Shown here: piece by piece, positions 6,557-15,219 of the stretch
Layout: every line of letters begins with the position of its first letter
Position numbering within the stretch: position 1 is the stretch's first letter
DNA from: Candidatus Woesearchaeota archaeon
GTDB taxonomy: Archaea > Nanobdellota > Nanobdellia > Woesearchaeales > WJKL01
DNA length: 45,978 nucleotides
Assembly: GCA_019322815.1 (NCBI GenBank)
Contig: JAHWIB010000002.1
Coordinates: 1-45,978, forward strand
Direction of reading: 5' to 3'
The notes under the pieces: generated by a model
Seen by the model: only the letters and a program-made list of their open reading frames with translations
Database searches by the model: none
What the model was told of the DNA's origin: nothing
Program-made: the position numbers and the translations under genes

Positions 6557-7357
6557 ATGAAATTTGAAGTTAAAAAGAGGACTAATCCTAATGTTGATAA
6601 GTATCCTACTGAAGATATGACTATTGCCAGATCTTTCTCTAAAAGATTATTCAATGAATTTGGAGAATTTCTAAAAGCAGTTGTTTTATTTGGTTCTGCA
6701 GCAAGAAAAACATCAAGACCTAAAGGGGATATTGATATTCTGATTGTAGTTGATGATACCACAATAAGGATGACAAAAGAAGTAGTTGAAGCTTATAGAT
6801 TAATAACAGAAGAAATTATTGGAAAAGTAAGTACTAGGCTTCATGTTACATCATTGACATTAACATCATTTTGGGAATATATTAGGGCAGGAGACCCGAT
6901 TGCAATTAATATCTTGAGAGATGGAATTGCATTGATAGACACAGGAATGATTGATCCATTGCAGGCTTTATTGATTCAGGGAAGAATAAGGCCTACTCAT
7001 GAATCTGTATGGGTTTATTTTGGCAGAGCACCAAGAACATTGACAAATTCAAGATGGCACTTATTGCAGGCAACCTTAGATTTATACTGGGCAGTTATTG
7101 ATGCAGCTCATGCAGCATTGATGCATATAGGAGAAACTCCTCCAAGCCCAGAACATGCAGCAGATTTACTATATGAAAAACTAGTAAGAGAAAAGAAACT
7201 GGAATCAAGATATGCAGACACAATGAGAAAATTCTACAGGATTATGAAGATGATAACACACAGGGAAATAAAAGAGATTAAAGGCCCTGAATATGAAAAT
7301 TATTACCAGGAAGCAGAAGATTTTGTAAACAGGATACAAAAGTTTATTGAGAAATAG
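6557..7357 (+). CDS. Nucleotidyltransferase fused to a HEPN-like helical domain
   Basis: Residues ~25-125 form a nucleotidyltransferase with G46-S47 (LFGSAAR) and Asp58/Asp60 (GDIDILIVVDD). Residues ~160-262 are helical and HEPN-like (LLQATLDLYWAVIDAAHAAL, then MHIGETPPSPEHAADLL), so this looks like an MNT and a HEPN domain joined in one 266-residue chain, an arrangement seen in several archaea. No clear R-x(4-6)-H is visible, so the HEPN part may be structural. A TATA element (TTTAAATATAAAA, 6530-6542) lies just upstream, with a G-rich run AAGGGG (6542-6547) near the start. It is divergent from the tandem-HTH gene and is the third nucleotidyltransferase in 5.5 kb. Confidence 0.8.
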   Translation: MKFEVKKRTNPNVDKYPTEDMTIARSFSKRLFNEFGEFLKAVVLFGSAARKTSRPKGDIDILIVVDDTTIRMTKEVVEAYRLITEEIIGKVSTRLHVTSLTLTSFWEYIRAGDPIAINILRDGIALIDTGMIDPLQALLIQGRIRPTHESVWVYFGRAPRTLTNSRWHLLQATLDLYWAVIDAAHAALMHIGETPPSPEHAADLLYEKLVREKKLESRYADTMRKFYRIMKMITHREIKEIKGPEYENYYQEAEDFVNRIQKFIEK

Positions 7358-7388
7358 ATTTAAATATTTCTAATATTATTTTTATAAT

Positions 7389-7961
7389 ATGCAGTTTCAA
7401 AACCAAAAGAAAACATTCTTGAAAAAATTAGACAAATCAAAAAAAGGAGAAATAGATAAACCAATAAAACAGTTAATTAAAATTATAAACAAGTCAAAAA
7501 ATTATTACACAACATCTTCATGCTCAGGAAGGATTGTTTTATTGGCAAAGAAACCAGGAAAAAAGAAAGGTTCTAAATGGTTATTGTCATCACACAAGAA
7601 AATAAATCTAAAACAAGCAAATTCAGCATTAAAATCAATTCTAGAGACAGATGTTTACTTCAGATTTGAACCATTGATTCTGCATGTTGCTGCAAAAAGC
7701 ATAGAAGATGCGCAAAGATTAATCAATAAAACAAGAGATATTGGATTCAAAAGAACAGGGATCCAGTCAACAAAAAATAAGATAATCATAGAAATTGCTT
7801 CAACAGAAATCTTAAACACAATTATTGCTAAAAACAAGAAATTACTAGTAGACAACAGCTATCTAAAAATTCTAATCAAAGAAGCAAATAAAAAACTAGA
7901 GCAAAACAATAAGAAGATAAAGAGATTTGAAAATCAATTAAAATTTATAACCTCCTGTTAA
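7389..7961 (+). CDS. taw3: Taw3/TYW3, tRNA-Phe wyosine-derivative N4-methyltransferase
   Basis: The protein matches the TYW3 family: the signature YYTTSSCSGR at residues 39-48, followed by IVLLAKKPGKKKGSKWLLSS, then FRFEPLILHVAAKSIEDAQR and GFKRTGIQSTKNKIIIEI. The 190-residue length is normal. The enzyme methylates N4 of the 7-(aminocarboxypropyl)-demethylwyosine intermediate at position 37 of tRNA-Phe, a step of archaeal and eukaryotic wyosine synthesis. The C-terminus is a coiled, Lys-rich helix. A TATA box (TTTAAATATTTC near 7359-7370) sits ~25 bp upstream, suggesting a leaderless transcript. The 3' end overlaps the convergent lipoprotein gene by 24 bp. Other pathway genes are not in the window. 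Confidence 0.9.
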   Translation: MQFQNQKKTFLKKLDKSKKGEIDKPIKQLIKIINKSKNYYTTSSCSGRIVLLAKKPGKKKGSKWLLSSHKKINLKQANSALKSILETDVYFRFEPLILHVAAKSIEDAQRLINKTRDIGFKRTGIQSTKNKIIIEIASTEILNTIIAKNKKLLVDNSYLKILIKEANKKLEQNNKKIKRFENQLKFITSC

Positions 7962-8534
7962 TATAAACATTCCTTTCACATTATCGCTTCCAGCTATTGC
8001 TATATAAGCAAGTCTTACACCAACATCTTCTATGCCAGCTGCATCAAATCTCATATCTGCTCCAAAACCTAATCCAATATTTGTATCTGATTCTTTATCA
8101 TGAACATTAAATGGAGCTGGAATATCAATTGTTGCAAATTCACTTAAAAAAGCAAGACCTCCTGTTAGATATATAGAAGGATTAATATCTCTTATCGGAT
8201 AAGTTGCATCTACTCTCAGTAAAAGACTATCTGTTTCCATATATTGTACTGATGAATGAAAATATTCTAAACTAGTTTCTAATCCTATTCTTTCTTTAGG
8301 AGAACCGCTAACTTTACCACTTACACCATAAGTTACACCAATTATAGCATAAACATTATCCTCTCTGTGTTCTTCTACTGCAGGATCATCTTCTGATTCT
8401 GCTGCAATAGGAGCAACCATACCTAATCTTGGTTCAACATACTGTTTTCTAACAGGCATACAACTAGCTACTAAAGCAGTTAATCCAGCTAATGCAAAAA
8501 TCTTCACTTTTCTGACTAATGAATCAATTCCCAT
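7938..8534 (-). CDS. Predicted lipoprotein with a bacterial-type outer-membrane beta-barrel-like domain
   Basis: From the ATG at 8534 the 198-residue protein has an N-terminal helix FALAGLTALVASC ending in a lipobox Cys at residue 25. After a Glu/Asp-rich linker come about seven or eight alternating amphipathic strands (IGVTYGVSG, RIGLETSLEYF, SLLLRVDATY, SIYLTGGLAFL, NIGLGFGADMRF, VGVRLAYIA), ending FILTGGYKF with a terminal Phe. That is the look of a small bacterial outer-membrane barrel, unexpected in an archaeon. A TTG two codons earlier is a possible but weaker start. The gene begins two bases after the stop of the 1378-residue secreted protein, so they are probably co-transcribed. Confidence 0.65.
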   Translation of the reverse strand: MGIDSLVRKVKIFALAGLTALVASCMPVRKQYVEPRLGMVAPIAAESEDDPAVEEHREDNVYAIIGVTYGVSGKVSGSPKERIGLETSLEYFHSSVQYMETDSLLLRVDATYPIRDINPSIYLTGGLAFLSEFATIDIPAPFNVHDKESDTNIGLGFGADMRFDAAGIEDVGVRLAYIAIAGSDNVKGMFILTGGYKF

Positions 8535-8536
8535 TT

Positions 8537-11500
8537 TCAAATGCAGTATTCATAACAATTTCCAAAATTACATACTTTTATACAATTAATACAAACTCCA
8601 TTTTCACATTTATATGCACAGTTTTCTTTTGTCTGTTCAGCATCAGTAAAATTACAAAAAGAACCTGCAGTTCCAGGATTACTGCATGTATAATTTCTAT
8701 AACTACTAATTACATCATTTCCATTGCAATAATAACTTGTCTCTAACCATTCATCTGTTCCGCATTCTGAATCAGTATAACACTCTATCGAAACGCAGGC
8801 GCCTGATTCGCAGTTATCAATACAATCTTCTTTTAATTGATTTTCATCGTTGCTGACACAATAAGCGCCACTGCTGTTGCTTTCACATACATTAGTTCTA
8901 TATGTCTGCCATAAATCATCTCCGCTGCAATAAGGACTGCCTATCCATCCGCTTGTTCCGCAGTCTTGCTTTAGTTGATCATTATCAAAATAAGTACAAG
9001 AAGAGCTGGATGTTCCAGGATTGTTGCATGTCCATGTTCTATAAATATCTCGAACATCATCTCCATTACAATATTCAACTTCAATAAATCCATCTGTTCC
9101 GCAGTCAGAATCTAAAGAACAAATTACATCAGAATACTCTTGCCATGCAAGACCAGTTGGATGCTGTCCCTGTGAACTAAAACTATCAATGACAGTTCCA
9201 TCTGTTGTTATTTTGTAAATTATTTCATTTACATTATCCGTATTCCACAAATAAGTACCATCCCATGCCAAACCCCATGAATAAGTTCCAGGAGCATCAA
9301 AACTTGTTGCAACTGCTCCGCTTGTTGTTAATTTATAGATATCTCCATTAATAGAACCATCAGCACTCCACAAATAAGTACCATCCCATGCCAGCCCAGT
9401 TGGATAAGTTCCAGGGCTGTCAAAACTATCAACAACAGTTCCACTTGTTGTTAATTTATATATCATATCAACATCAGTATCAGTATGCCACAAGTATGTT
9501 CCATCCCATGCCAAACCAGAAGGAGATGTTCCAGGAGCATCAAAACTATCAACAACAATTCCATTTACATCTATTTTGTGTATTTTGTCATTATTATTAT
9601 CAGCATGCCATAAATATGCTCCATCCCATGCCAAACCCCTTGGCTGTGTTCCAGGAGCATCAAAACTATCTATTAAATTACCATTATCATCTAATCTGTA
9701 AATAGTATCAGTAGTTGAGATTGAGTCAGCGCTCCATAAATAATCTTCTTCTAAACAACTTCCTCCTGCACAATCCTCCCTGCATGTTTGTTTTAATTGT
9801 TCTGTTTCAGTAAAACTACAAGAAGCAGATGCAGTTCCAGGATTATTACATATATGTTCTCTAAATGTATTCCATACTTGTAATCCATTACAGTATGAAT
9901 TATCTAACCAGATATCTTCACCACAATCTAGGTCACTATAACATTCTACTGTAACACAATTTCCTTCTAAACAAGTGTCTATACAATCCTGTTTTAACTG
10001 ACCAGCATCAGTATGACTGCATGAAGCGCTTGCAGTTCCAGGATTATTGCAGTTCCATGTTCTATAATCTTCCCAAACATCATCTCCATTGCAATATTCA
10101 TTGCCTAACAAACCATCTGTTCCGCAGTCATTATCATCAAAACAAGCAATATCAGTGCAAACTCCATTTGAACAAGTGACAGGACAGTTTATTATTATCT
10201 GATCAGTATCAATATAACTACATGAAGCAGAAATAGTTCCAGGGTTATTGCAATGATAATTTCTATAGATATTCCATACATCTTCATTCTTACAGTAGTT
10301 TCCTAACCATCCATCTGTCCCGCAGTCAGAATCTGAATCACATTCTATAAATAGTTCATAAGCAAGGCCCCATGCACTAGACCCAGGAGCATCAAAACTT
10401 GTTGCAACTGCTCCGCTTGTTGTTAATTTATAGATTTTATTATTATCTCCATCAACATTCCAAAAATATTCTCCATCCCATGCCAGCCCCCTTGGTTGTG
10501 TTCCAGGAGAAGCAAAGCCAGTTGGAGATGCAAGATTATACCAATAAATCATATCATCATTTCTGTCTGCATTGTATAATTCAGTTCCATTCCATGCCAA
10601 GCCTGTTGATAAAGTGCCTATTGTGTTATAACTGTCAACAAATGTTCCGTCAGTTGTTATTTTATATGACATTGTATCAGATGTATACCATAAATATATT
10701 CCATCAAAAGCTAACCCATTTGGCAGGATTAAATCTTTTGTTAAGAAACTATCCACAACAGTGCCGTCAGTTGTTAATTTATATACTGTTCTGTCTAACA
10801 GATCAGCACACCATAAATATGTTCCATCAAAAGCTAAATCAGTTGGAGTAGCTCCAGGAGAAGGAAAGCTGTTGATAACAACACCATCTTTTGTTAATTT
10901 GTATATTGTATCATCCACATTATCAGAAAGCCATAAATGATTCTCATCATCACAAGAACCGCTGATACATGCATTTGTACAGGTTTTCTTTAATTGATCA
11001 TTATCAGAATATGAACATGATGCACTTAAAGTTCCAGGATTAGAACAGGTATAAATTCTGTAATCATCCCAAACTTCTGTTCCATTGCAATAGCTGTTGC
11101 CCATCCATCTGTCTGTTCCGCAGTCATCATCATCAAAACAAGCAGGAATCTGGCATGCTCCTGCACTGCAGCTGTAAGTGCATGTTTCTTTTGTTTGATC
11201 AACATCAGTATGACCGCAAGAAGCGCTTGCAGTTCCAGGATTAGAGCAGGTATAAGTTCTGTAAGTATCTATAACATCTAATCCAATACAATATTCATTA
11301 CCTAACCAATCATCTGTCCCGCAGTCATCATTATCATAACAAGCAATTGTTGAACAAACTCCACTTAAACAAGTGGTTGGACAATTTTGTTTTAATTGAG
11401 CATTATCAGAATATGAACATGAAGCAGAGGTTGTTCCAGGATTAGAGCAGGTATAAATTCTATAATAATCCCAAACATCATCTCCATTGCAGTAGTTGCT

Positions 11501-12673
11501 TCCAACAAATCCATCTGTCCCGCAGTCAGAATCACTGTCACATTCGATTACACAGCTTCCTGAAGAACATCCATTTGGACAGCTTTCACGCTCTTGGTCG
11601 CTGTTTGTATATCCGCAGTAAGAGCTTGCAGTTCCAGGATTATAGCATTTATCTTCTCTCCATATATCCCATACATCTCCTCCTGAACAATATTCATTAT
11701 TTACCCACCAGCCTCCTGTTCCGCAGTCAGAATCTGAATTGCATTCAACAGCACAAGTACCTCCTGAGCATGTAATGCAGCTTTCTTTTAATTGTTCCTG
11801 GTCAGAGTAGCTGCAGGAAGAGCTAGGTGTTCCAGGGTTATAGCATGTCCATGTTCTATAAGTCTGATAAACATCATCTCCGCTGCAATAAGGAGCATTT
11901 ATCCATCCGCTTGTTCCGCAGTCAGAATCTGAATCACATGCAACACCCTGGCAGCTTGGATTATTATCAATACACATTTCATCTGAATTGCAGTTATCAT
12001 AAACAGTCCAGGAATCCCACTGCAGAGAGCCGCTGCAGCTGGAGCTGCTGCCGCTGCAGTACCTGTCAGCATGCTGAATCCCTACATCATCTCCAGGGCT
12101 TGTTCCCCAAGGGCAGCCATAATCTGTTTGAACATTATCAGCACATTTATAAGAACTAGGCCTAAAATTACAGCTTGATAAATCGCAGCAGACTCCGCTT
12201 CCGCATTGTCCAAAAGTTATATCAATATCTTTTGTTGAAGTTGAGCATTCTCCGTCATAAGGGCCGTTATGCGGAATAATATATCCATATATTTCAATTG
12301 TATCTCCTTCTATACCTCCGGCAAAATCACTTAATCTTACATTAAATTTATGGCTGTAATCAACATAACTGCAGAACATCGGAGCTTCAACAGCCTGGTA
12401 ATCACCATTATATTGATCTATTAAATCATCTGAACTAGACCAGTCCTCTTCATAAAGATAGAAATCTATTTCTACTACTCCAAAATTAGCGCCGCACCAA
12501 GTCGCTTCATCTGTGTCCATATAATATCTTCCGCTGACAATAACATCAACATATTCTCCATTGCAGGCATTAGATTGGACAGATATAGTTTGAGTGCCGC
12601 ATGTAGTAGCATAAGCAATACTTAAACTGAATAGAAATACTATTATTCCAATTAAGAATAATCTTTTCTTCAT
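8537..12673 (-). CDS. Giant secreted protein alternating Cys-rich repeats with beta-propeller-like blades
   Basis: A signal peptide (residues 1-22, KRLFLIGIIVFLFSLSIAYA) leads into a unique Cys-rich N-domain to ~240. Then come five Cys-rich repeats (~243-575), five propeller-like blades (~579-774), three repeats (~779-974), five blades (~979-1179), three repeats (~1184-1357) and a Cys-rich tail. The repeat consensus is CDSDSDCGTDGWLGNxYC, then NGDDVWxxYRTYTC and NPGTASASC. The blade consensus is GLAWDGTYLWxAD followed by IYKLTTSGTVVDSF. The tenth Cys repeat has lost its first half. It is presumably extracellular and disulfide-stabilised, perhaps binding partners or surfaces. The downstream lipoprotein gene starts two bases after its TGA. 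Confidence 0.85.
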   Translation of the reverse strand: MKKRLFLIGIIVFLFSLSIAYATTCGTQTISVQSNACNGEYVDVIVSGRYYMDTDEATWCGANFGVVEIDFYLYEEDWSSSDDLIDQYNGDYQAVEAPMFCSYVDYSHKFNVRLSDFAGGIEGDTIEIYGYIIPHNGPYDGECSTSTKDIDITFGQCGSGVCCDLSSCNFRPSSYKCADNVQTDYGCPWGTSPGDDVGIQHADRYCSGSSSSCSGSLQWDSWTVYDNCNSDEMCIDNNPSCQGVACDSDSDCGTSGWINAPYCSGDDVYQTYRTWTCYNPGTPSSSCSYSDQEQLKESCITCSGGTCAVECNSDSDCGTGGWWVNNEYCSGGDVWDIWREDKCYNPGTASSYCGYTNSDQERESCPNGCSSGSCVIECDSDSDCGTDGFVGSNYCNGDDVWDYYRIYTCSNPGTTSASCSYSDNAQLKQNCPTTCLSGVCSTIACYDNDDCGTDDWLGNEYCIGLDVIDTYRTYTCSNPGTASASCGHTDVDQTKETCTYSCSAGACQIPACFDDDDCGTDRWMGNSYCNGTEVWDDYRIYTCSNPGTLSASCSYSDNDQLKKTCTNACISGSCDDENHLWLSDNVDDTIYKLTKDGVVINSFPSPGATPTDLAFDGTYLWCADLLDRTVYKLTTDGTVVDSFLTKDLILPNGLAFDGIYLWYTSDTMSYKITTDGTFVDSYNTIGTLSTGLAWNGTELYNADRNDDMIYWYNLASPTGFASPGTQPRGLAWDGEYFWNVDGDNNKIYKLTTSGAVATSFDAPGSSAWGLAYELFIECDSDSDCGTDGWLGNYCKNEDVWNIYRNYHCNNPGTISASCSYIDTDQIIINCPVTCSNGVCTDIACFDDNDCGTDGLLGNEYCNGDDVWEDYRTWNCNNPGTASASCSHTDAGQLKQDCIDTCLEGNCVTVECYSDLDCGEDIWLDNSYCNGLQVWNTFREHICNNPGTASASCSFTETEQLKQTCREDCAGGSCLEEDYLWSADSISTTDTIYRLDDNGNLIDSFDAPGTQPRGLAWDGAYLWHADNNNDKIHKIDVNGIVVDSFDAPGTSPSGLAWDGTYLWHTDTDVDMIYKLTTSGTVVDSFDSPGTYPTGLAWDGTYLWSADGSINGDIYKLTTSGAVATSFDAPGTYSWGLAWDGTYLWNTDNVNEIIYKITTDGTVIDSFSSQGQHPTGLAWQEYSDVICSLDSDCGTDGFIEVEYCNGDDVRDIYRTWTCNNPGTSSSSCTYFDNDQLKQDCGTSGWIGSPYCSGDDLWQTYRTNVCESNSSGAYCVSNDENQLKEDCIDNCESGACVSIECYTDSECGTDEWLETSYYCNGNDVISSYRNYTCSNPGTAGSFCNFTDAEQTKENCAYKCENGVCINCIKVCNFGNCYEYCI

Positions 12674-12730
12674 CCCCCAACATAATTAGCTAAGATTTAA
12701 AATTATTTAAAATTAATGTTTTTAATAATA

Positions 12731-12750
12731 TAAAAAAAGAAAAAAGATAT
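12731..12750 (-). terminator. T-rich terminator after the anchored surface protein
   Basis: On the minus strand the stop of the upstream gene is followed by TATATC and then two T runs (TTTTTTCTTTTTTTA). This is a typical hairpin-free archaeal terminator, separating that gene from the 1378-residue protein. Confidence 0.5.
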
Positions 12751-12753
12751 AAT

Positions 12754-14121
12754 TTATCTTCTTAACAGCAGCACAATAAGCAGAGTAATTGAGCCGATTG
12801 CTGCTACAATTGCAACTATTAACAAGACAATGTAAGCAGTGCTGTCTTTGAATGAGGTTTCTACTGATTCAGTTACTCCAAATTCCTGCAGTATATAATC
12901 TGGAACATTTTCATCATATAGATCATCTGCTGAATCATCTTCTTCATCTGATTCTTCTTCATCTGCTGAATCATCTTCTTCATCTTCCTGTGGTCTTGTT
13001 GCACAGTCTTGGATTATTAAATCAACATCAACCTCATCGCTATGCACATCTTCACTAAAAAATACAGTGACTGAGACTGGGTAAGTGCCTGCATAAGCAT
13101 CTTCATCTATGTTTATATTAAATGAAGTTTCATACTCATTATCTCCGTCAGGATCTGATTCTAATTCAGGAACATTTGTCTTGCGCATATTGATTCCAAG
13201 AGCATCGTTTTCAACTAGTATTTCTACTTCATCTTCATCTCTTGCTCCAATATTTAATACTTCAACTTCAAGTCTTGTATCCCTTGTGCAGCTTAAAGTG
13301 TCTCTCATAAATTCAGCTCTTTGGATTAATACTTGGTGTGATTTTTTACTAATATCAACATCAAACTCAAAACTGAGTCCTTGGTCATTTCCATCTTCAT
13401 CCTCAGCCTCTATATCTATAGTTAAATCATATACTCCATCTTCAACTATCAGAGGGATTTCAAATACCAGCTCAATAGGATCATCTTCCTCTGCTCTTAG
13501 TCTATTAATATCAGCAGTATCATCAATATCGCTTCCATCATCAACTTCTTCCAGTACTCCTTCGATCTCTATATCTTCAATATCAATATCATGTGTATCT
13601 TCATCATACATATTCTTTAATTCAATAAATACTTTGATTTCGCTGCCAGGATATATGTCATCTTCTATATCACATATAGTATCAACACAGTCTTCATCAA
13701 TGCCAGAATGCTTGTCTCCATCAACATATACTTTAAGATCATTAACAATTAATTTTGGATACTTGACATTTACTGTTCTGTTTGCAGATGCAAAAACTGA
13801 ATTAGCTTCGCTGTCAGTGCATTCTACATTCCATAAGAATGATGTCTCATCATCTATTCCTGTTCTTGTAAAACTATTAGCACCCATTGAGATGCTTGTA
13901 TCAGTAGCAGTTAGAGCCCAAACACTAGAAATATTTGTCCACAAATCACATTTTGTGATATTATTTAAATCATCGCTGACAGTATATTCAAAAGTTACAT
14001 CACCATCATTATCATCATAATTATCTGAAGGACCTGTTAATGTAACTAGAGGTGGAGCAGCATATGCAATCAAAGCTCCTATAACTATCATAAAAATTGC
14101 TATTAATAAACCTTTTTTCAT
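12754..14121 (-). CDS. C-terminally membrane-anchored acidic surface protein
   Basis: The start is the ATG at 14121, because GGAGGG lies about nine bases upstream on the minus strand and the protein then begins with a signal peptide (MKKGLLIAIFMIVIGALIAY). The 455-residue protein continues with Ig-like/CARDB-like beta domains (LVTLTGPSDNYDDNDGDVTF; RTVNVKYPKLIVNDLKVYVD), then a Glu/Asp/Ser stretch (~residues 378-412), and a C-terminal membrane helix (AYIVLLIVAIVAAIGSITLL) ending RR. This is the layout of archaeal cell-envelope proteins with the body outside. An upstream A/T element on the minus strand near 14145-14160 probably serves as TATA box. The exact function is unknown. Confidence 0.8.
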   Translation of the reverse strand: MKKGLLIAIFMIVIGALIAYAAPPLVTLTGPSDNYDDNDGDVTFEYTVSDDLNNITKCDLWTNISSVWALTATDTSISMGANSFTRTGIDDETSFLWNVECTDSEANSVFASANRTVNVKYPKLIVNDLKVYVDGDKHSGIDEDCVDTICDIEDDIYPGSEIKVFIELKNMYDEDTHDIDIEDIEIEGVLEEVDDGSDIDDTADINRLRAEEDDPIELVFEIPLIVEDGVYDLTIDIEAEDEDGNDQGLSFEFDVDISKKSHQVLIQRAEFMRDTLSCTRDTRLEVEVLNIGARDEDEVEILVENDALGINMRKTNVPELESDPDGDNEYETSFNINIDEDAYAGTYPVSVTVFFSEDVHSDEVDVDLIIQDCATRPQEDEEDDSADEEESDEEDDSADDLYDENVPDYILQEFGVTESVETSFKDSTAYIVLLIVAIVAAIGSITLLIVLLLRR

Positions 14122-14295
14122 TTTATTGACCCTCCAATATCTTAAATATAAATTTATAATCCTCAAATATAAGTTTTTATTCTATAGTAATAACAGTTAT
14201 TTATAAATATTTTGGTTTTTAATATAATATAAAAATCAAAGAATAAACTTAATATTTTGAAATTTTTTTTAATTTAATAACTTATTTTAATATTA

Positions 14296-14754
14296 TCATT
14301 TATTGCCATAATAAAATATCTTATCTACAGCAACATCATTTGGATTTATTTTTCCTGTTCTTTGATTTGTTTCATTCTTCTTTGCTTTTAATTTTTGCTG
14401 TACAGGCTCTTTTGGATCATCTTCCTCTGTTTTTTCAACAGATTTTACAACTTTTAGAACAGATATTTCATTTTTTAATTTCCTGACTTCAGATGATAAT
14501 AATTCAATCTCTTTCTTAAAAGCATTCAGCTGCTGCAGTGTATATTCTTTTGTTCTTGTGATTATATTCTTATAATATTCTAGATTATCTTTTGCAGCAG
14601 CACTGCCGTCTTCTTTGACTTCTTGCTTGCCAACAATTTCTTTGTTTAATATTCTTTGAGCTTCTTTGATAGCATCTTCTCTTGAACTCATCATTCCTTG
14701 TTCAAGCAAATCCTGAGCTAATCTATTAACCTTTTGGACATCTTCAATGCTCAT
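14296..14754 (-). CDS. Small coiled-coil protein, paralogue of its upstream neighbour
   Basis: The 152-residue protein has an N-terminal helical module VNRLAQDLLEQGMMSSREDA also present in the gene just upstream, then a long coiled coil (LQQLNAFKKEIELLSSEVRK, then LKNEISVLK) and a basic, Pro-rich tail. No enzyme motif or membrane segment is seen. Its ATG overlaps the TGA of the upstream paralogue by four bases. Tandem duplication followed by divergence of the coiled coils suggests a heteromeric scaffold, but that is inference. The stop TGA is followed immediately by TAA in the same frame. Confidence 0.7.
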   Translation of the reverse strand: MSIEDVQKVNRLAQDLLEQGMMSSREDAIKEAQRILNKEIVGKQEVKEDGSAAAKDNLEYYKNIITRTKEYTLQQLNAFKKEIELLSSEVRKLKNEISVLKVVKSVEKTEEDDPKEPVQQKLKAKKNETNQRTGKINPNDVAVDKIFYYGNK

Positions 14755-15218
14755 TCTTTTTCTGCCTCTTCAACATCTTCTTTTAACTCTTCAATCTCTT
14801 TTTTCAGTTCTTCTATTCTTTTTGAATTGCCGCCTTCTTCCATCTTTTTTATATGGCTTTTTATTTCACTGGCTTCTTCTTTCATCTCATCTATTTTTTC
14901 TTCTCTTTCAACCTCTTCAACCAGTTCTTCTGCACCTTCTTCAGGCCTTTCAGCAGGTTTTTCTTCTCTTTTCTTAATATGCAAAACTTCTTCAACTTCT
15001 TCTAGTCTATGCTTTATTCTTTCTTTAGGGCTGATCCTGATTTTTTCTTCAACTAATTCTTCAGTGCTTGGCGGCTGCTTGCTTACTTCCTCTATGCTTT
15101 CTTCGCCTTTTTCTATCATATCTTCAGCCATTTTAACAGCTTCATCCATTGTCTCTGCCATGCCGCTTTCTTTTAAGGCCTTTGCCAATTTATTGATTCT
15201 ATTGATTTTTTCAAACAT
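14751..15218 (-). CDS. Acidic coiled-coil protein, paralogue of its downstream neighbour
   Basis: The start is placed at the ATG at 15218 because a minus-strand ribosome site AAGGAG lies seven bases upstream; a frame-compatible TTG five codons earlier would place that ribosome site inside the gene. The 155-residue protein opens with INRINKLAKALKESGMAETM, the same module as the next gene, followed by Glu/Lys-rich helices (EEKIDEMKEEASEIKSHIKK; RIEELKKEIEELKEDVEEAE). It is soluble with no known motif. It follows the flavin reductase-like gene by one base and overlaps its downstream paralogue by four bases, so the three form an operon. Confidence 0.7.
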   Translation of the reverse strand: MFEKINRINKLAKALKESGMAETMDEAVKMAEDMIEKGEESIEEVSKQPPSTEELVEEKIRISPKERIKHRLEEVEEVLHIKKREEKPAERPEEGAEELVEEVEREEKIDEMKEEASEIKSHIKKMEEGGNSKRIEELKKEIEELKEDVEEAEKE

Positions 15219-15219
15219 T

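Noticed and set aside
8902..12159. Several plus-strand frames of 61-150 residues rich in Gln, His, Leu and Tyr
   Set aside because: They repeat because the minus-strand gene is internally repetitive; they are antisense shadows.
8537..12673. Regularly spaced DNA repeats that could suggest a CRISPR array
   Set aside because: Repeats are ~120-190 bp coding units that vary at silent positions and preserve the reading frame; there are no short identical repeats with unique spacers.
13109..14020. A 303-residue open frame on the plus strand, Ser-rich
   Set aside because: It is the antisense of the anchored acidic surface protein; Asp/Glu codons read backwards give Ser-rich sequence. No ribosome site or family match.
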